Assembly: GCA_002377985.1 (NCBI GenBank)
Contig: DFQW01000124.1
Location: 3,025 to 8,553 of the forward strand
DNA: 5,529 nucleotides
Direction of reading: 5' to 3'
Origin: Halieaceae bacterium UBA3479
GTDB taxonomy: Bacteria > Pseudomonadota > Gammaproteobacteria > Pseudomonadales > Halieaceae
Under the pieces are notes generated by a model. The model did not search any database. It saw only the letters and a list, made by a program, of their open reading frames with translations, and had not been told where the DNA came from. The position numbers and the translations under genes were made by a program. Positions 1-5,375 of this stretch are shown in pieces. Position 1 is the first letter of the stretch. Each line of letters starts with the position of its first letter.

Positions 1-324
1 GCGGTGGTGAATATCAATATGATTCATATTGCACCATGGGAGTGTTGCGCGGCGCTTTTTCGGGGTGCCGCGAGACTCCTTGCCGCGGGTGGCGTTGTTT
101 TACTTTACGGGCCGTTTAAGCAGAAGAATGTGCGCACAGCACCTTCAAACGAAGCGTTTGATCAGCAACTGAAGGCGCAGGATCCGCGGTGGGGCATCCG
201 GGAACTGGAGGCCGTGATGGCGGTAGCAACCGAAGCGGGGTTCGAGTGCCACGAGGCCATTTCCATGCCCGCCAATAATCTCTCAGTCGTTTTTCATCGC
301 GCCGAAGGCGTCCCCGAGTGGTAG
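1..324 (+). CDS. DUF938-family SAM-dependent methyltransferase-like protein, C-terminal part
   Basis: The reading frame is open from the first base and ends at TAG 322-324, so the true start lies upstream and about 107 C-terminal codons are present. Family members are about 200 residues, so roughly half is missing. Visible landmarks are the segment NINMIHIAPW (the strand-4 region of a class I methyltransferase fold), GAARLLAAGGVVLLYGPFK (helix followed by the GG turn and the next strand), then DPRWGIRELEAV and, near the end, MPANNLSVVFHR. The order GG-LYGPF, DP-GIRD/E-EAV and MPANN is characteristic of DUF938 (PF06080) as I know the family. The catalytic role of DUF938 is not well established; a SAM-dependent methyltransferase is inferred from the fold, and the SAM-binding N-terminal motif is outside the window. 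A gap of 185 bases separates it from the next convincing gene, so it is probably a separate transcript. Confidence 0.85.
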   Translation, partial: AVVNINMIHIAPWECCAALFRGAARLLAAGGVVLLYGPFKQKNVRTAPSNEAFDQQLKAQDPRWGIRELEAVMAVATEAGFECHEAISMPANNLSVVFHRAEGVPEW

Positions 325-387
325 CACCGAAAGCGCGCCGGAGTGCTGGTGCCTGATCATCAAAAACGGCGCGTGTAGGCTTAAATC

Positions 388-516
388 GTGACTCAGCAAG
401 ATGCGGATCCCCCAAGTGAGAGTGGGCTGGAGAGTCAGGTGTTGGGATATGATCGGGCGACGGTGCTGGTGGGTGATATGTCGAGGTATGAGATGAGAAG
501 AAAACGCGTATGGTGA
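388..516 (+). CDS. doubtful 42-codon ORF overlapping the ABM gene start
   Basis: A frame opening at GTG 388 runs 42 codons to TGA 514-516 and overlaps the ATG of the ABM gene (510) by seven bases, an arrangement that could couple translation. The predicted peptide begins MTQQDADPPSESGLESQVLG and ends in a basic stretch (YEMRRKRVW). No domain is recognised. Upstream there is only a weak AGG at 377-379. The last codons include AGG and two AGA, which are unusual next to the surrounding genes, and part of that purine-rich stretch is also the likely ribosome binding site of the ABM gene. This may be a chance ORF in a leader region; it is listed because it fills most of the gap and overlaps a real start. 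Confidence 0.15.
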   Translation: MTQQDADPPSESGLESQVLGYDRATVLVGDMSRYEMRRKRVW

Positions 517-863
517 TTGTGGTGGCAGCGTTGGAATTTGCGAGCGAGCAGGACCGGAATCACGCTGTCGCGCTGACTGCAGATGTGCAGCGCTTGACCA
601 GAGAAGATGAGGCCGGCTGCCTGGATTACTGCTTTGCGCCAGATCCGGCCGTAGCGACGCGTATACAGGTCTATGAGCGATGGGAGACAAGTGAGAGCCT
701 GGCGGCGCACTTTGACCACCCCTATTACGAGCGCATGGCGGGTCTTTTGCGGGGAGTCGGCATGGTCAGTAGCACAAATCAGGCTTATTTAATCGAGCGT
801 GGAGAAGGGGTTTATATCGATGCCGGAGAGAAAAAGAAGGCGTTTTTTGTCGACTCCGCCTAG
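510..863 (+). CDS. ABM-fold (antibiotic biosynthesis monooxygenase-type) protein
   Basis: This 117-residue protein has the dimeric alpha+beta-barrel ABM pattern (PF03992). A first strand, VIVVAALEF (residues 2-10), is followed by a helix with ADVQRLTREDEAGCLDYCFAPDP (24-46), then strand IQVYERWE (52-59) and the helix SESLAAHFDHPYYERM (61-76). The segments GCLDY, VYERWE and LAAHF are the family hallmarks. The family includes cofactor-less quinol or polyketide oxygenases, haem-degrading enzymes and many proteins of unknown role; nothing here fixes the substrate. Typical members are about 95-105 residues; this one carries an extra charged tail with GEKKKAFF (107-113). ATG 510 is the only plausible start: an in-frame TGA lies at 489-491, and a purine-rich GAGAAG (495-500) sits nine bases upstream. 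The permease gene starts 33 bases after its stop, suggesting one transcript. Codons 52-57 overlap copy 1 of the exact 21-bp repeat. Confidence 0.85.
   Translation: MVIVVAALEFASEQDRNHAVALTADVQRLTREDEAGCLDYCFAPDPAVATRIQVYERWETSESLAAHFDHPYYERMAGLLRGVGMVSSTNQAYLIERGEGVYIDAGEKKKAFFVDSA
662..682 (+). repeat. 21-bp direct repeat, copy 1 (inside the ABM gene)
   Basis: The 21 bases at 662-682 are identical to those at 879-899. After one mismatch (683 against 900) the match continues for three more bases (684-686 against 901-903), giving 24 of 25. This copy encodes residues 52-57 (IQVYER) of the ABM protein and enters the W58 codon, part of the conserved core of that family, so it is likely the ancestral copy. 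The two copies are 217 bases apart in the same orientation. A 21-bp exact match is far beyond chance in 5.5 kb. Confidence 0.95.
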
Positions 864-878
864 GCCCTGGGAGCATGT

Positions 879-899
879 TATACAGGTCTATGAGCGATG
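879..899 (+). repeat. 21-bp direct repeat, copy 2 (spans the permease start codon)
   Basis: This is the second copy of the repeat at 662-682. It begins 15 bases after the ABM stop codon, and its last three bases (897-899) are the ATG of the EamA permease gene. Read in the phase used by copy 1 it would encode IQVYERCE followed by a few residues and a stop (TGA 913-915), so it looks like a short stranded piece of ABM coding sequence. It lies where the ribosome binding site of the permease should be, and may have been copied there from the ABM gene. Confidence 0.95.
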
Positions 900-1781
900 C
901 GAGCCCCGCCCGTGAATTCAGCGATACGCGATATTCGCTATGTGTTTTTTATGGCCATTCTCGGCATCCTGCTTTTCTCGGTGATGGATGCGGTGATGAA
1001 AGCGCAGGCGCTGGCGCTGGGTGCGTTCAATGCCATGTTCTGGCGTATGGCGATGGGCGCACTGTTTGTTTCGGTGCTTTATTTGCCCACGCGGCCTCGG
1101 CTGGCATCTGGCAAAGTACTTAAAATTCATTTCATCCGCGCTGGCCTTACGGCAGTGATGGCGTATCTATTTTTCTTTGGTTTGACCCGCATCCCGCTGG
1201 CACAGGCTATCGGCCTGTCGTTTATTGCGCCGATCATCACCCTGTTTCTCGCAGTGCCGATGTTGGGAGAGCAAATCGGCGCCAATGCCAAGCTCGCCGC
1301 CGCTCTGGGTTTCGGTGGCGTGATGACGGTTGTCGGGGGCGAGGTGCTGGGAGGGCCTCAGGGGAGCGATTTGCTCGGGATGGTTTCGATACTGGTTTCT
1401 GCTGTGCTGTACGGCGTCAATTTGATCTTGCAACGGATGCAGGCGTTGATCGCCAAGCCATTGGAGATTGCGTTTTATCAAAACCTGATCGTGTTTTTTA
1501 TGTTGCTGATGGTGGCGCCTTTTTTAATCGTCGTGCCAACGGAGCTTGCACATTGGGGCGGGGCGGCGCTGGCAGCAGCGCTTGCGGTGGGGTCGCTCAT
1601 GCTGATGTCCCACGCCTACAGTCAGGCCGAGGCGCAGCGTCTTGTATCGGTGGAGTACACGGCATTCATTTGGGCGGCAATACTGGGTTGGTGGTTTTTC
1701 GCTGAACCCGTGACTACACGTACCCTATTGGGCACCGCGCTCATCGTATTGGGCTGCTTGATTAGCGCGCGCGGCCAGTAA
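897..1781 (+). CDS. EamA/DMT-superfamily inner-membrane permease
   Basis: This 294-residue protein has ten likely membrane helices, near residues 14-34, 43-63, 78-97, 103-123, 131-150, 158-178, 190-213, 220-238, 250-268 and 273-290. That is two five-helix EamA repeats (PF00892), and the length is normal for the drug/metabolite transporter superfamily. Landmarks are FWRMAMGALF (48-57), IPLAQAIGLSFIAPIITLFL (99-118) with LGEQIG (123-128) ending repeat 1, and in repeat 2 AEAQRLVSVEYTAFIWAAIL (244-263) with FAEPV (268-272). Members export metabolites, amino acids or drugs; the substrate cannot be read from the sequence. An in-frame TGA at 891-893 forces the start to ATG 897 or later; GTG 912 is an alternative. 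The ribosome binding site is poor (AGG 884-886, ten bases away), and the start lies in the 21-bp repeat. Coupling to the ABM gene 33 bases upstream is likely. Confidence 0.9.
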   Translation: MRAPPVNSAIRDIRYVFFMAILGILLFSVMDAVMKAQALALGAFNAMFWRMAMGALFVSVLYLPTRPRLASGKVLKIHFIRAGLTAVMAYLFFFGLTRIPLAQAIGLSFIAPIITLFLAVPMLGEQIGANAKLAAALGFGGVMTVVGGEVLGGPQGSDLLGMVSILVSAVLYGVNLILQRMQALIAKPLEIAFYQNLIVFFMLLMVAPFLIVVPTELAHWGGAALAAALAVGSLMLMSHAYSQAEAQRLVSVEYTAFIWAAILGWWFFAEPVTTRTLLGTALIVLGCLISARGQ

Positions 1782-1873
1782 CGGTTGTGTTATCGATAAA
1801 AATCGAATCGTCTTATGTTTTCAGAAAGGGTCCCTATCGCTAGGTGTTCTGCGCCACCGCTGCGCGCGAAAGA

Positions 1874-1889
1874 GGCTCATCACTGAGCC
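1874..1889 (-). terminator. possible terminator of the DUF4345-like gene
   Basis: GGCTCA (1874-1879) and TGAGCC (1884-1889) form a perfect 6-bp stem with a 4-base loop in the convergent gap between the permease and the minus-strand membrane protein, 41 bases past the latter's stop. On the minus strand the stem is followed by TCTTTC, a short and imperfect T-tract. On the plus strand no T-run follows. It is therefore more credible as a weak terminator for the minus-strand gene; no good terminator was seen for the permease. The rest of the gap (1782-1929) holds nothing recognised. Confidence 0.35.
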
Positions 1890-1929
1890 AGGATTTCAGC
1901 TTGCTTAGTGGCATTGAGTAACGCGTGGG

Positions 1930-2325
1930 CTAGTAGAACAGGGTGTCAGAGTGGTTGCGTCTCATGGCAGAGGCGGTGGCGACCGCTACCGCCAATATCA
2001 CGCATTCACCAATAATTTCCGGTACTGTCCAGGCGGCTCCGTGCATCGCAGCGGCAAGGATTCGGCCCGGCGCTACCAAGCCAACGAGACAGCCACCCGC
2101 CAATACTAACTGCGCCTCGGCACGCAGGGCGCCCCAGAGCAACAGTCCGCCCGACCCTATAAAGAAAGCCGCGGAATCCCCGATCTGGGTGCTCCGGCCG
2201 GTACCTTCCAGTAGGGTGGCACCCAATAAGTGGGCAGCGGGTTCGGGGTGGATCCACCAACCCAGACCCAACATCAGGAGTGCAAAGCCGAGTAGAGCGG
2301 TGAGGCCGCGAAGTATCGGTAACAT
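1930..2325 (-). CDS. small four-helix membrane protein, DUF4345-like
   Basis: The 131-residue product has four hydrophobic stretches near residues 5-25, 50-67, 70-90 and 103-121, joined by short loops, and ends in a hydrophilic tail (MRRNHSDTLFY). The order of features, a first helix ending in WWIHPEP, then HLLGATLLEGTG (32-43), a second helix with GSGGLLLWGALR (57-68), and LVAPGRI (83-89) before the last helix, resembles DUF4345 (PF14248), a family of small inner-membrane proteins of unknown function. The assignment rests on pattern memory and is moderate. The start ATG (2323-2325) is well supported by a strong Shine-Dalgarno sequence with 5-base spacing. The PuuB-like gene lies 165 bases upstream on the same strand; the gap is long for an operon and contains hairpin sequence, so the gene probably has its own promoter. 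The permease gene converges on it. Confidence 0.75.
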   Translation of the reverse strand: MLPILRGLTALLGFALLMLGLGWWIHPEPAAHLLGATLLEGTGRSTQIGDSAAFFIGSGGLLLWGALRAEAQLVLAGGCLVGLVAPGRILAAAMHGAAWTVPEIIGECVILAVAVATASAMRRNHSDTLFY

Positions 2326-2330
2326 ATCAG

Positions 2331-2336
2331 CACCTC
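2331..2336 (-). promoter_or_regulatory. ribosome binding site of the DUF4345-like gene
   Basis: On the minus strand GAGGTG lies exactly five bases before the ATG at 2325. This is the best Shine-Dalgarno match in the window and fixes the start of the small membrane protein. Confidence 0.75.
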
Positions 2337-2354
2337 ATTTTTTATGTTGAATTG

Positions 2355-2387
2355 CACAGAGCGTCAGCGCTATCTGTGTTCTACAGA
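2355..2387 (-). promoter_or_regulatory. overlapping inverted repeats upstream of the DUF4345-like gene
   Basis: CACAGA (2355-2360) is the reverse complement of TCTGTG (2373-2378). Inside them GCG (2361-2363) pairs with CGC (2368-2370) around a TCAG loop, giving nine pairs with a two-base bulge. A second, competing hairpin uses TCTGT (2373-2377) and ACAGA (2383-2387) around five bases. The centre of the structure lies about 40 bases before the start of the minus-strand membrane protein. No T-run follows on either strand, so it is unlikely to be an intrinsic terminator; an operator or a leader hairpin is more plausible. No function is shown by the sequence. Confidence 0.4.
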
Positions 2388-2490
2388 GCATACCCGTGAA
2401 TAGTGGTGAATGGGTACGGGTGTGTGCTTGATCTTTTTTTCAGTGGTGCGAAGCGTGCCTTGATGCCTGCGTACCCCGAGGGGTGTCAGG

Positions 2491-3807
2491 TCACTTACCC
2501 AGCTTGTCTCGCAAACTGTAAAACAACATGCCGGCAACGAGCCCTGGCCACCGGAGAAGCGTCCCGCCGGGGAACCGATGAGTCGGGACCGATGCCATTA
2601 AATCAAAGCCGGTGGAATCGCCGTCAATGGCCTCTGCCAGCAGATGGCCAGCCATGGTGGCGGTGGGCACGCCGTGCCCCGAGAACCCCTGCGCGTACCA
2701 AATATGATCGCCAACCCGGCCAAAATCCGGCATGCGATTGAGCGTGATCCCGACCGCGCCACCCCATCCAAACTCAATCGCCGTCTCCTCAAGCTCCGGA
2801 TAGATCTTGAGCATGTGCGGACGCACGAAGGCGGGTATATCGCGCGGAAAACGGCTGGAGTAGTTTTCGCCGCCACCAAATATCAACCGCCCGTCCTCTG
2901 ACAGTTTCCAGTAGTTGATGACAAATAAGGTGTCTGACATCGACAGATTGTCGCGGTTGATGCGCGGCAATAACCGTGAAGGCAGCGGTTCTGTTGCCAC
3001 CACAAAATTATTGATTGGCATGATGTTGCCCGCAAGCCGGGGCACGAGCTTCCCAAGATATGCGTTACAGGCCAGCACAACGTGACGCGCGTTGACCTGG
3101 CCATGGGGTGTAACCACATCGCCTTTAGAACCGTCGGCGGCGGGCCGGCCGTGGGTTCCCTCAAAAATCTTTACGCCTGCCTCGTGAGCGGCGCGGGCGA
3201 GCCCCAACGCGTATTTGAGAGGATGTAAGTGCCGGCAGCCGTTATCCAGCAGCGCGCCATGGAAGCCGCGGGCGCTGGTGAGGTCTCCGAGGTCATCAGA
3301 AGCGATATAGGATAGTTGTTTGTAACCGTAAGTGGTTTCTAGGTGCTCGAGCTCCTCCTGGAGTTCGATAGCGTGACTGCGTTTGGCGGCAAGGTGAAGA
3401 TTGCCGGTGCCCAGTTCACAATCGATATGATGCTCATCGATCAGATCGCAAACGCGTTGCACCGCGTCGAGGCCCAGTTGCCATAGCCCCTGTGCCGCCT
3501 CCATGCCCACCCATTTTTCGATCGAGGCCTGATCGGCACGTTGTCCTGTGCCAACGTGACCGCCATTTCTACCCGAGGCGCCCCAACCGATGCGCTCGGC
3601 CTCCAGTACCACCACGTCGTAGCCTTTTTTTCGCAGGTGTAGCGCAGCAGATAGGCCCGTATATCCGCCGCCAATAACGCAGACATCGGTTTGGATCTCA
3701 CCCTGCAGAGGCGCGAACGGGGGCAGTAATCGCGCCGAAGCCGCGTACCAACTGGAGGGATAGGGGCGTGGTGCTGCGTTTGTGGCGGGAGCGTTCATAG
3801 CTGGCAT
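2491..3807 (-). CDS. puuB: gamma-glutamylputrescine oxidase-like FAD enzyme
   Basis: This 438-residue flavoprotein of the DAO family (PF01266) would oxidise gamma-glutamylputrescine with O2 to gamma-glutamyl-gamma-aminobutyraldehyde, ammonia and H2O2 in the cytoplasm. Visible landmarks are SSWYAASA (18-25), the dinucleotide-binding strand and turn DVCVIGGGYTGLSAALHL (41-58), E69 closing the second strand (VVVLEAERIG), GASGRNGG (76-83), HLHPLKYALG (193-202), LACNAYLG (245-252), LNRMPDFGR (356-364) and the C-terminal FAD-contact loop GFSGHGV (374-380). These and the ending (FPGGTLLRWPG, YSLRDKLG) follow E. coli PuuB (426 residues) as I recall it. Related enzymes oxidise gamma-glutamyl-isopropylamine or other amines, so the exact substrate is inferred. 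The frame continues upstream to 3909, but ATG 3807 is chosen because AAGGGG (complement of 3812-3817) precedes it; ATG 3798 is the alternative. The gene is divergent from puuA, the preceding pathway step. No good terminator was seen downstream. Confidence 0.88.
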   Translation of the reverse strand: MPAMNAPATNAAPRPYPSSWYAASARLLPPFAPLQGEIQTDVCVIGGGYTGLSAALHLRKKGYDVVVLEAERIGWGASGRNGGHVGTGQRADQASIEKWVGMEAAQGLWQLGLDAVQRVCDLIDEHHIDCELGTGNLHLAAKRSHAIELQEELEHLETTYGYKQLSYIASDDLGDLTSARGFHGALLDNGCRHLHPLKYALGLARAAHEAGVKIFEGTHGRPAADGSKGDVVTPHGQVNARHVVLACNAYLGKLVPRLAGNIMPINNFVVATEPLPSRLLPRINRDNLSMSDTLFVINYWKLSEDGRLIFGGGENYSSRFPRDIPAFVRPHMLKIYPELEETAIEFGWGGAVGITLNRMPDFGRVGDHIWYAQGFSGHGVPTATMAGHLLAEAIDGDSTGFDLMASVPTHRFPGGTLLRWPGLVAGMLFYSLRDKLGK

Positions 3808-3836
3808 TATGCCCCTTGCCGCTACCGGGATGCCAA
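3806..3836 (-). promoter_or_regulatory. possible sigma70-type promoter for puuB
   Basis: On the minus strand TTGGCA (complement of 3831-3836, five of six to consensus) is followed after 19 bases by CATAAT (complement of 3806-3811, five of six). The spacer is longer than the preferred 17, and the -10 box runs into the ATG at 3807. If it is used, the transcript would begin around 3799 and translation would have to start at ATG 3798 almost leaderless, in conflict with the Shine-Dalgarno for ATG 3807. The two readings exclude each other, so confidence is low. Confidence 0.2.
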
Positions 3837-3844
3837 CCGATACT
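3816..3844 (+). promoter_or_regulatory. possible sigma70-type promoter for puuA
   Basis: TTGCCG (3816-3821) and GATACT (3839-3844) each match four of six consensus positions and are separated by the optimal 17 bases. Transcription would begin near 3851, about 24 bases before ATG 3875, which agrees with the preferred puuA start. The boxes are weak and could be coincidental. They lie in the puuB-puuA divergent gap and overlap the complement of the puuB ribosome binding site. Confidence 0.3.
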
Positions 3845-3874
3845 GTGCGGGTGTTTGGCTGCCCGCGGGGCGTT

Positions 3875-5305
3875 ATGAGTGAACCAGAACATAAACATAC
3901 ATCAGGCAAGGCGGGGACCTACGCGCCCGAGAGTGCGGTAGGGGGCTCTCGAGTGCCGAGCGCCGATATGGCCACGATTGAGGCATGGCTCAAGGAGCAC
4001 AAGATTTCCGAAGTCGAGTGCCTTGTTCCCGATATGACCGGCAATGCACGCGGCAAGTTCATCCCTGCGCACCAATTTACCGCCAGTCGGGATATCAAGT
4101 TGCCCGAATCCATCATGATTCAGACGGTGACGGGGGAGTACACCGACGACCACTGGGATTTCGTTGAACCCACCGACACCGATATGCTCCTGCGCCCAGA
4201 TGCCGGTACTTTGCGAGTGGTGCCCTGGGCCCGGGAGCCTACCGGCCAGGTTATCGCCGATTGTTATACGGCCGAGGGTCAGCCGCATCCGCTCTCTACC
4301 CGAAATGTGTTGCGATATGTGCTGGGGTTGTATGAGGCGGCGGGGCTCAAGCCAGTGGTTGCGCCCGAGGTGGAGTTTTATCTGGTCAACAAAAATACCG
4401 ATCCGGATTACGAGCTTATGCCGCCAAAGGGCCGTTCCGGCCGACGTGAGGTTGCCCGTTTGTCTTACAGCATCGATGCCGTGGCCGAGTTTGAAGATTT
4501 TGTCGAAGACATGTACGCCTTTGCAGATCAGCAAAAGCTGGATGTCGACACCCTCATCCACGAAAACGGCGCGGCCCAGTTGGAGATCAACTTTAACCAC
4601 GGTGACCCGCTGGCGATGGCAGATCAGGTGTTTGTATTCAAGCGCACCGTCCGCGAAACCGCACAGCGCTACAATATGTACGCCACCTTTATGGCCAAGC
4701 CCATGCAACGCGAGCCCGGTTCGGCGCTCCATATTCATCAGAGCGTGCTTGACCTCGAAACGGGGCGGAACATTTTTGCCACCGCCGAGGGCAAGCCGAG
4801 TCAGGCGATGATGGAATACATGGCCGGCTTACAGCGCTACACGCCGGAGCTCATCAGTTTTTACGCCCCCAACGTGAATTCTTATCGCCGCCTCGCACCG
4901 GATATTTCGGCGCCCATCAATTTGAGTTGGGGGTTTGATAACCGGACGACGGCGTTTCGGGTGCCCAACTCGGATCCGGCTAATTTACGCATCGAAAATC
5001 GATTCCCAGGCGCCGATGCCAACCCCTACTTGGCAATGACCGCCACTTTAGCGAGTGGACTCCTGGGCATGCGCCAGCATTTGGAACCCTCGGCACCGCA
5101 CCAGGGTACTGCCAACGAGGATAGCGTCGGCGTTGCCAGAACGCTGGAGGAGGGTGTTCGCAAGCTCAATGACACGCCCGAGCTACAGGCGATGATCGGA
5201 GAGCTGTTTATGCGCGCCTATGCGGCGGTAAAGCTGGACGAATTTGAGGAATTTAACCGGGTCATCAGCTCCTGGGAGCGCGAGCATCTGTTGCTTCAGG
5301 TGTAG
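3875..5305 (+). CDS. puuA: gamma-glutamylputrescine synthetase-like, glutamine synthetase family
   Basis: This 476-residue enzyme has the glutamine synthetase fold and would ligate glutamate to putrescine using ATP. After a hydrophilic N-terminus (1-31) come the beta-grasp domain with VECLVPDMTGNARGKFIP (48-65) and the catalytic domain: the metal-binding PEVEFYL (164-170, E165 and E167), AAQLEINF (233-240, E237), MAKPMQREPGSALHIHQS (273-290, H286 and H288), APNVNSYRRL (331-340), NRTTAFRVP (356-364) and ENRFPGADANPYLAM (374-388, E374 and R376). All core glutamine synthetase motifs appear intact. The length is close to E. coli PuuA (472), and the adjacent divergent puuB-like gene supports polyamine catabolism over housekeeping glutamine synthesis. 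A gamma-glutamylation of another amine is possible. The frame extends back to GTG 3782 across the puuB start; ATG 3875 is preferred for length and for GGGG at 3867-3870, although this ribosome binding site is weak, and ATG 3968 would give 445 residues. Confidence 0.88.
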   Translation: MSEPEHKHTSGKAGTYAPESAVGGSRVPSADMATIEAWLKEHKISEVECLVPDMTGNARGKFIPAHQFTASRDIKLPESIMIQTVTGEYTDDHWDFVEPTDTDMLLRPDAGTLRVVPWAREPTGQVIADCYTAEGQPHPLSTRNVLRYVLGLYEAAGLKPVVAPEVEFYLVNKNTDPDYELMPPKGRSGRREVARLSYSIDAVAEFEDFVEDMYAFADQQKLDVDTLIHENGAAQLEINFNHGDPLAMADQVFVFKRTVRETAQRYNMYATFMAKPMQREPGSALHIHQSVLDLETGRNIFATAEGKPSQAMMEYMAGLQRYTPELISFYAPNVNSYRRLAPDISAPINLSWGFDNRTTAFRVPNSDPANLRIENRFPGADANPYLAMTATLASGLLGMRQHLEPSAPHQGTANEDSVGVARTLEEGVRKLNDTPELQAMIGELFMRAYAAVKLDEFEEFNRVISSWEREHLLLQV

Positions 5306-5307
5306 CG

Positions 5308-5375
5308 GGGTGCGGTCGTTCACCAAGCCTGTTGGTAATACCGCGCGGTGAACGACGTCACCCGCACGGCTTTTT
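5308..5375 (+). terminator. large hairpin after puuA with a T-run, possible terminator or leader structure
   Basis: The ten bases at 5315-5324 are a perfect reverse complement of 5347-5356, with a 22-base loop that contains a small inner hairpin (GGT-AAT-ACC, 5334-5342). Immediately outside, GTGCG (5310-5314) can pair with CGCAC (5363-5367), and five T bases follow at 5371-5375. Starting three bases after the puuA stop, it would suit an intrinsic terminator, but the 22-base loop, the six unpaired bases 5357-5362 and the gap before the T-run make it atypical. A competing stem GGTGA (5347-5351) with TCACC (5358-5362) is also possible. The right arm contains GTG 5348, the probable start of the next gene, so the hairpin could equally control that start. 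Confidence 0.45.

Noticed and set aside
334..373. 7-bp inverted repeat CGCGCCG/CGGCGCG after the DUF938 gene, considered as a terminator
   Set aside because: The arms are separated by a 26-base loop and no T-run follows; a weak structure is possible, but there is no basis for calling a terminator.
415..475. Several GGG runs on the plus strand, considered as a G-quadruplex
   Set aside because: The spacers between runs are long and uneven (up to about 20 bases), which does not fit a stable quadruplex pattern.
283..719. Overlapping minus-strand frames across the gap between the DUF938 and ABM genes
   Set aside because: They run through both flanking plus-strand genes, lack recognisable domains, and have composition typical of reverse-strand shadows.
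1793..1806. Hairpin TCGAT-AAAA-ATCGA just after the permease stop, considered as a terminator
   Set aside because: The stem is only five base pairs, AT-rich and weak, and is not followed directly by a T-run.
1943..2350. A 135-codon plus-strand frame opposite the DUF4345-like gene
   Set aside because: The minus-strand product has four coherent membrane helices and a strong ribosome binding site; the plus-strand peptide is low-complexity, rich in Pro, Ser and Arg, and looks like a shadow.
2473..2484. ACCCC-GA-GGGGT palindrome just downstream of the puuB stop, considered as a terminator
   Set aside because: The usable stem is short with a tiny loop, and the minus strand has no T-run after it.
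2403..2741. A 112-codon plus-strand frame beginning in the gap and entering puuB
   Set aside because: Most of it is antisense to conserved PuuB C-terminal coding sequence and the peptide shows no family features.
3902..4738. A 278-codon open frame on the minus strand opposite puuA
   Set aside because: It lies wholly within the antisense of a well-supported glutamine-synthetase-family gene, its predicted peptide has no recognisable domain, and long antisense frames are common opposite GC-rich genes.
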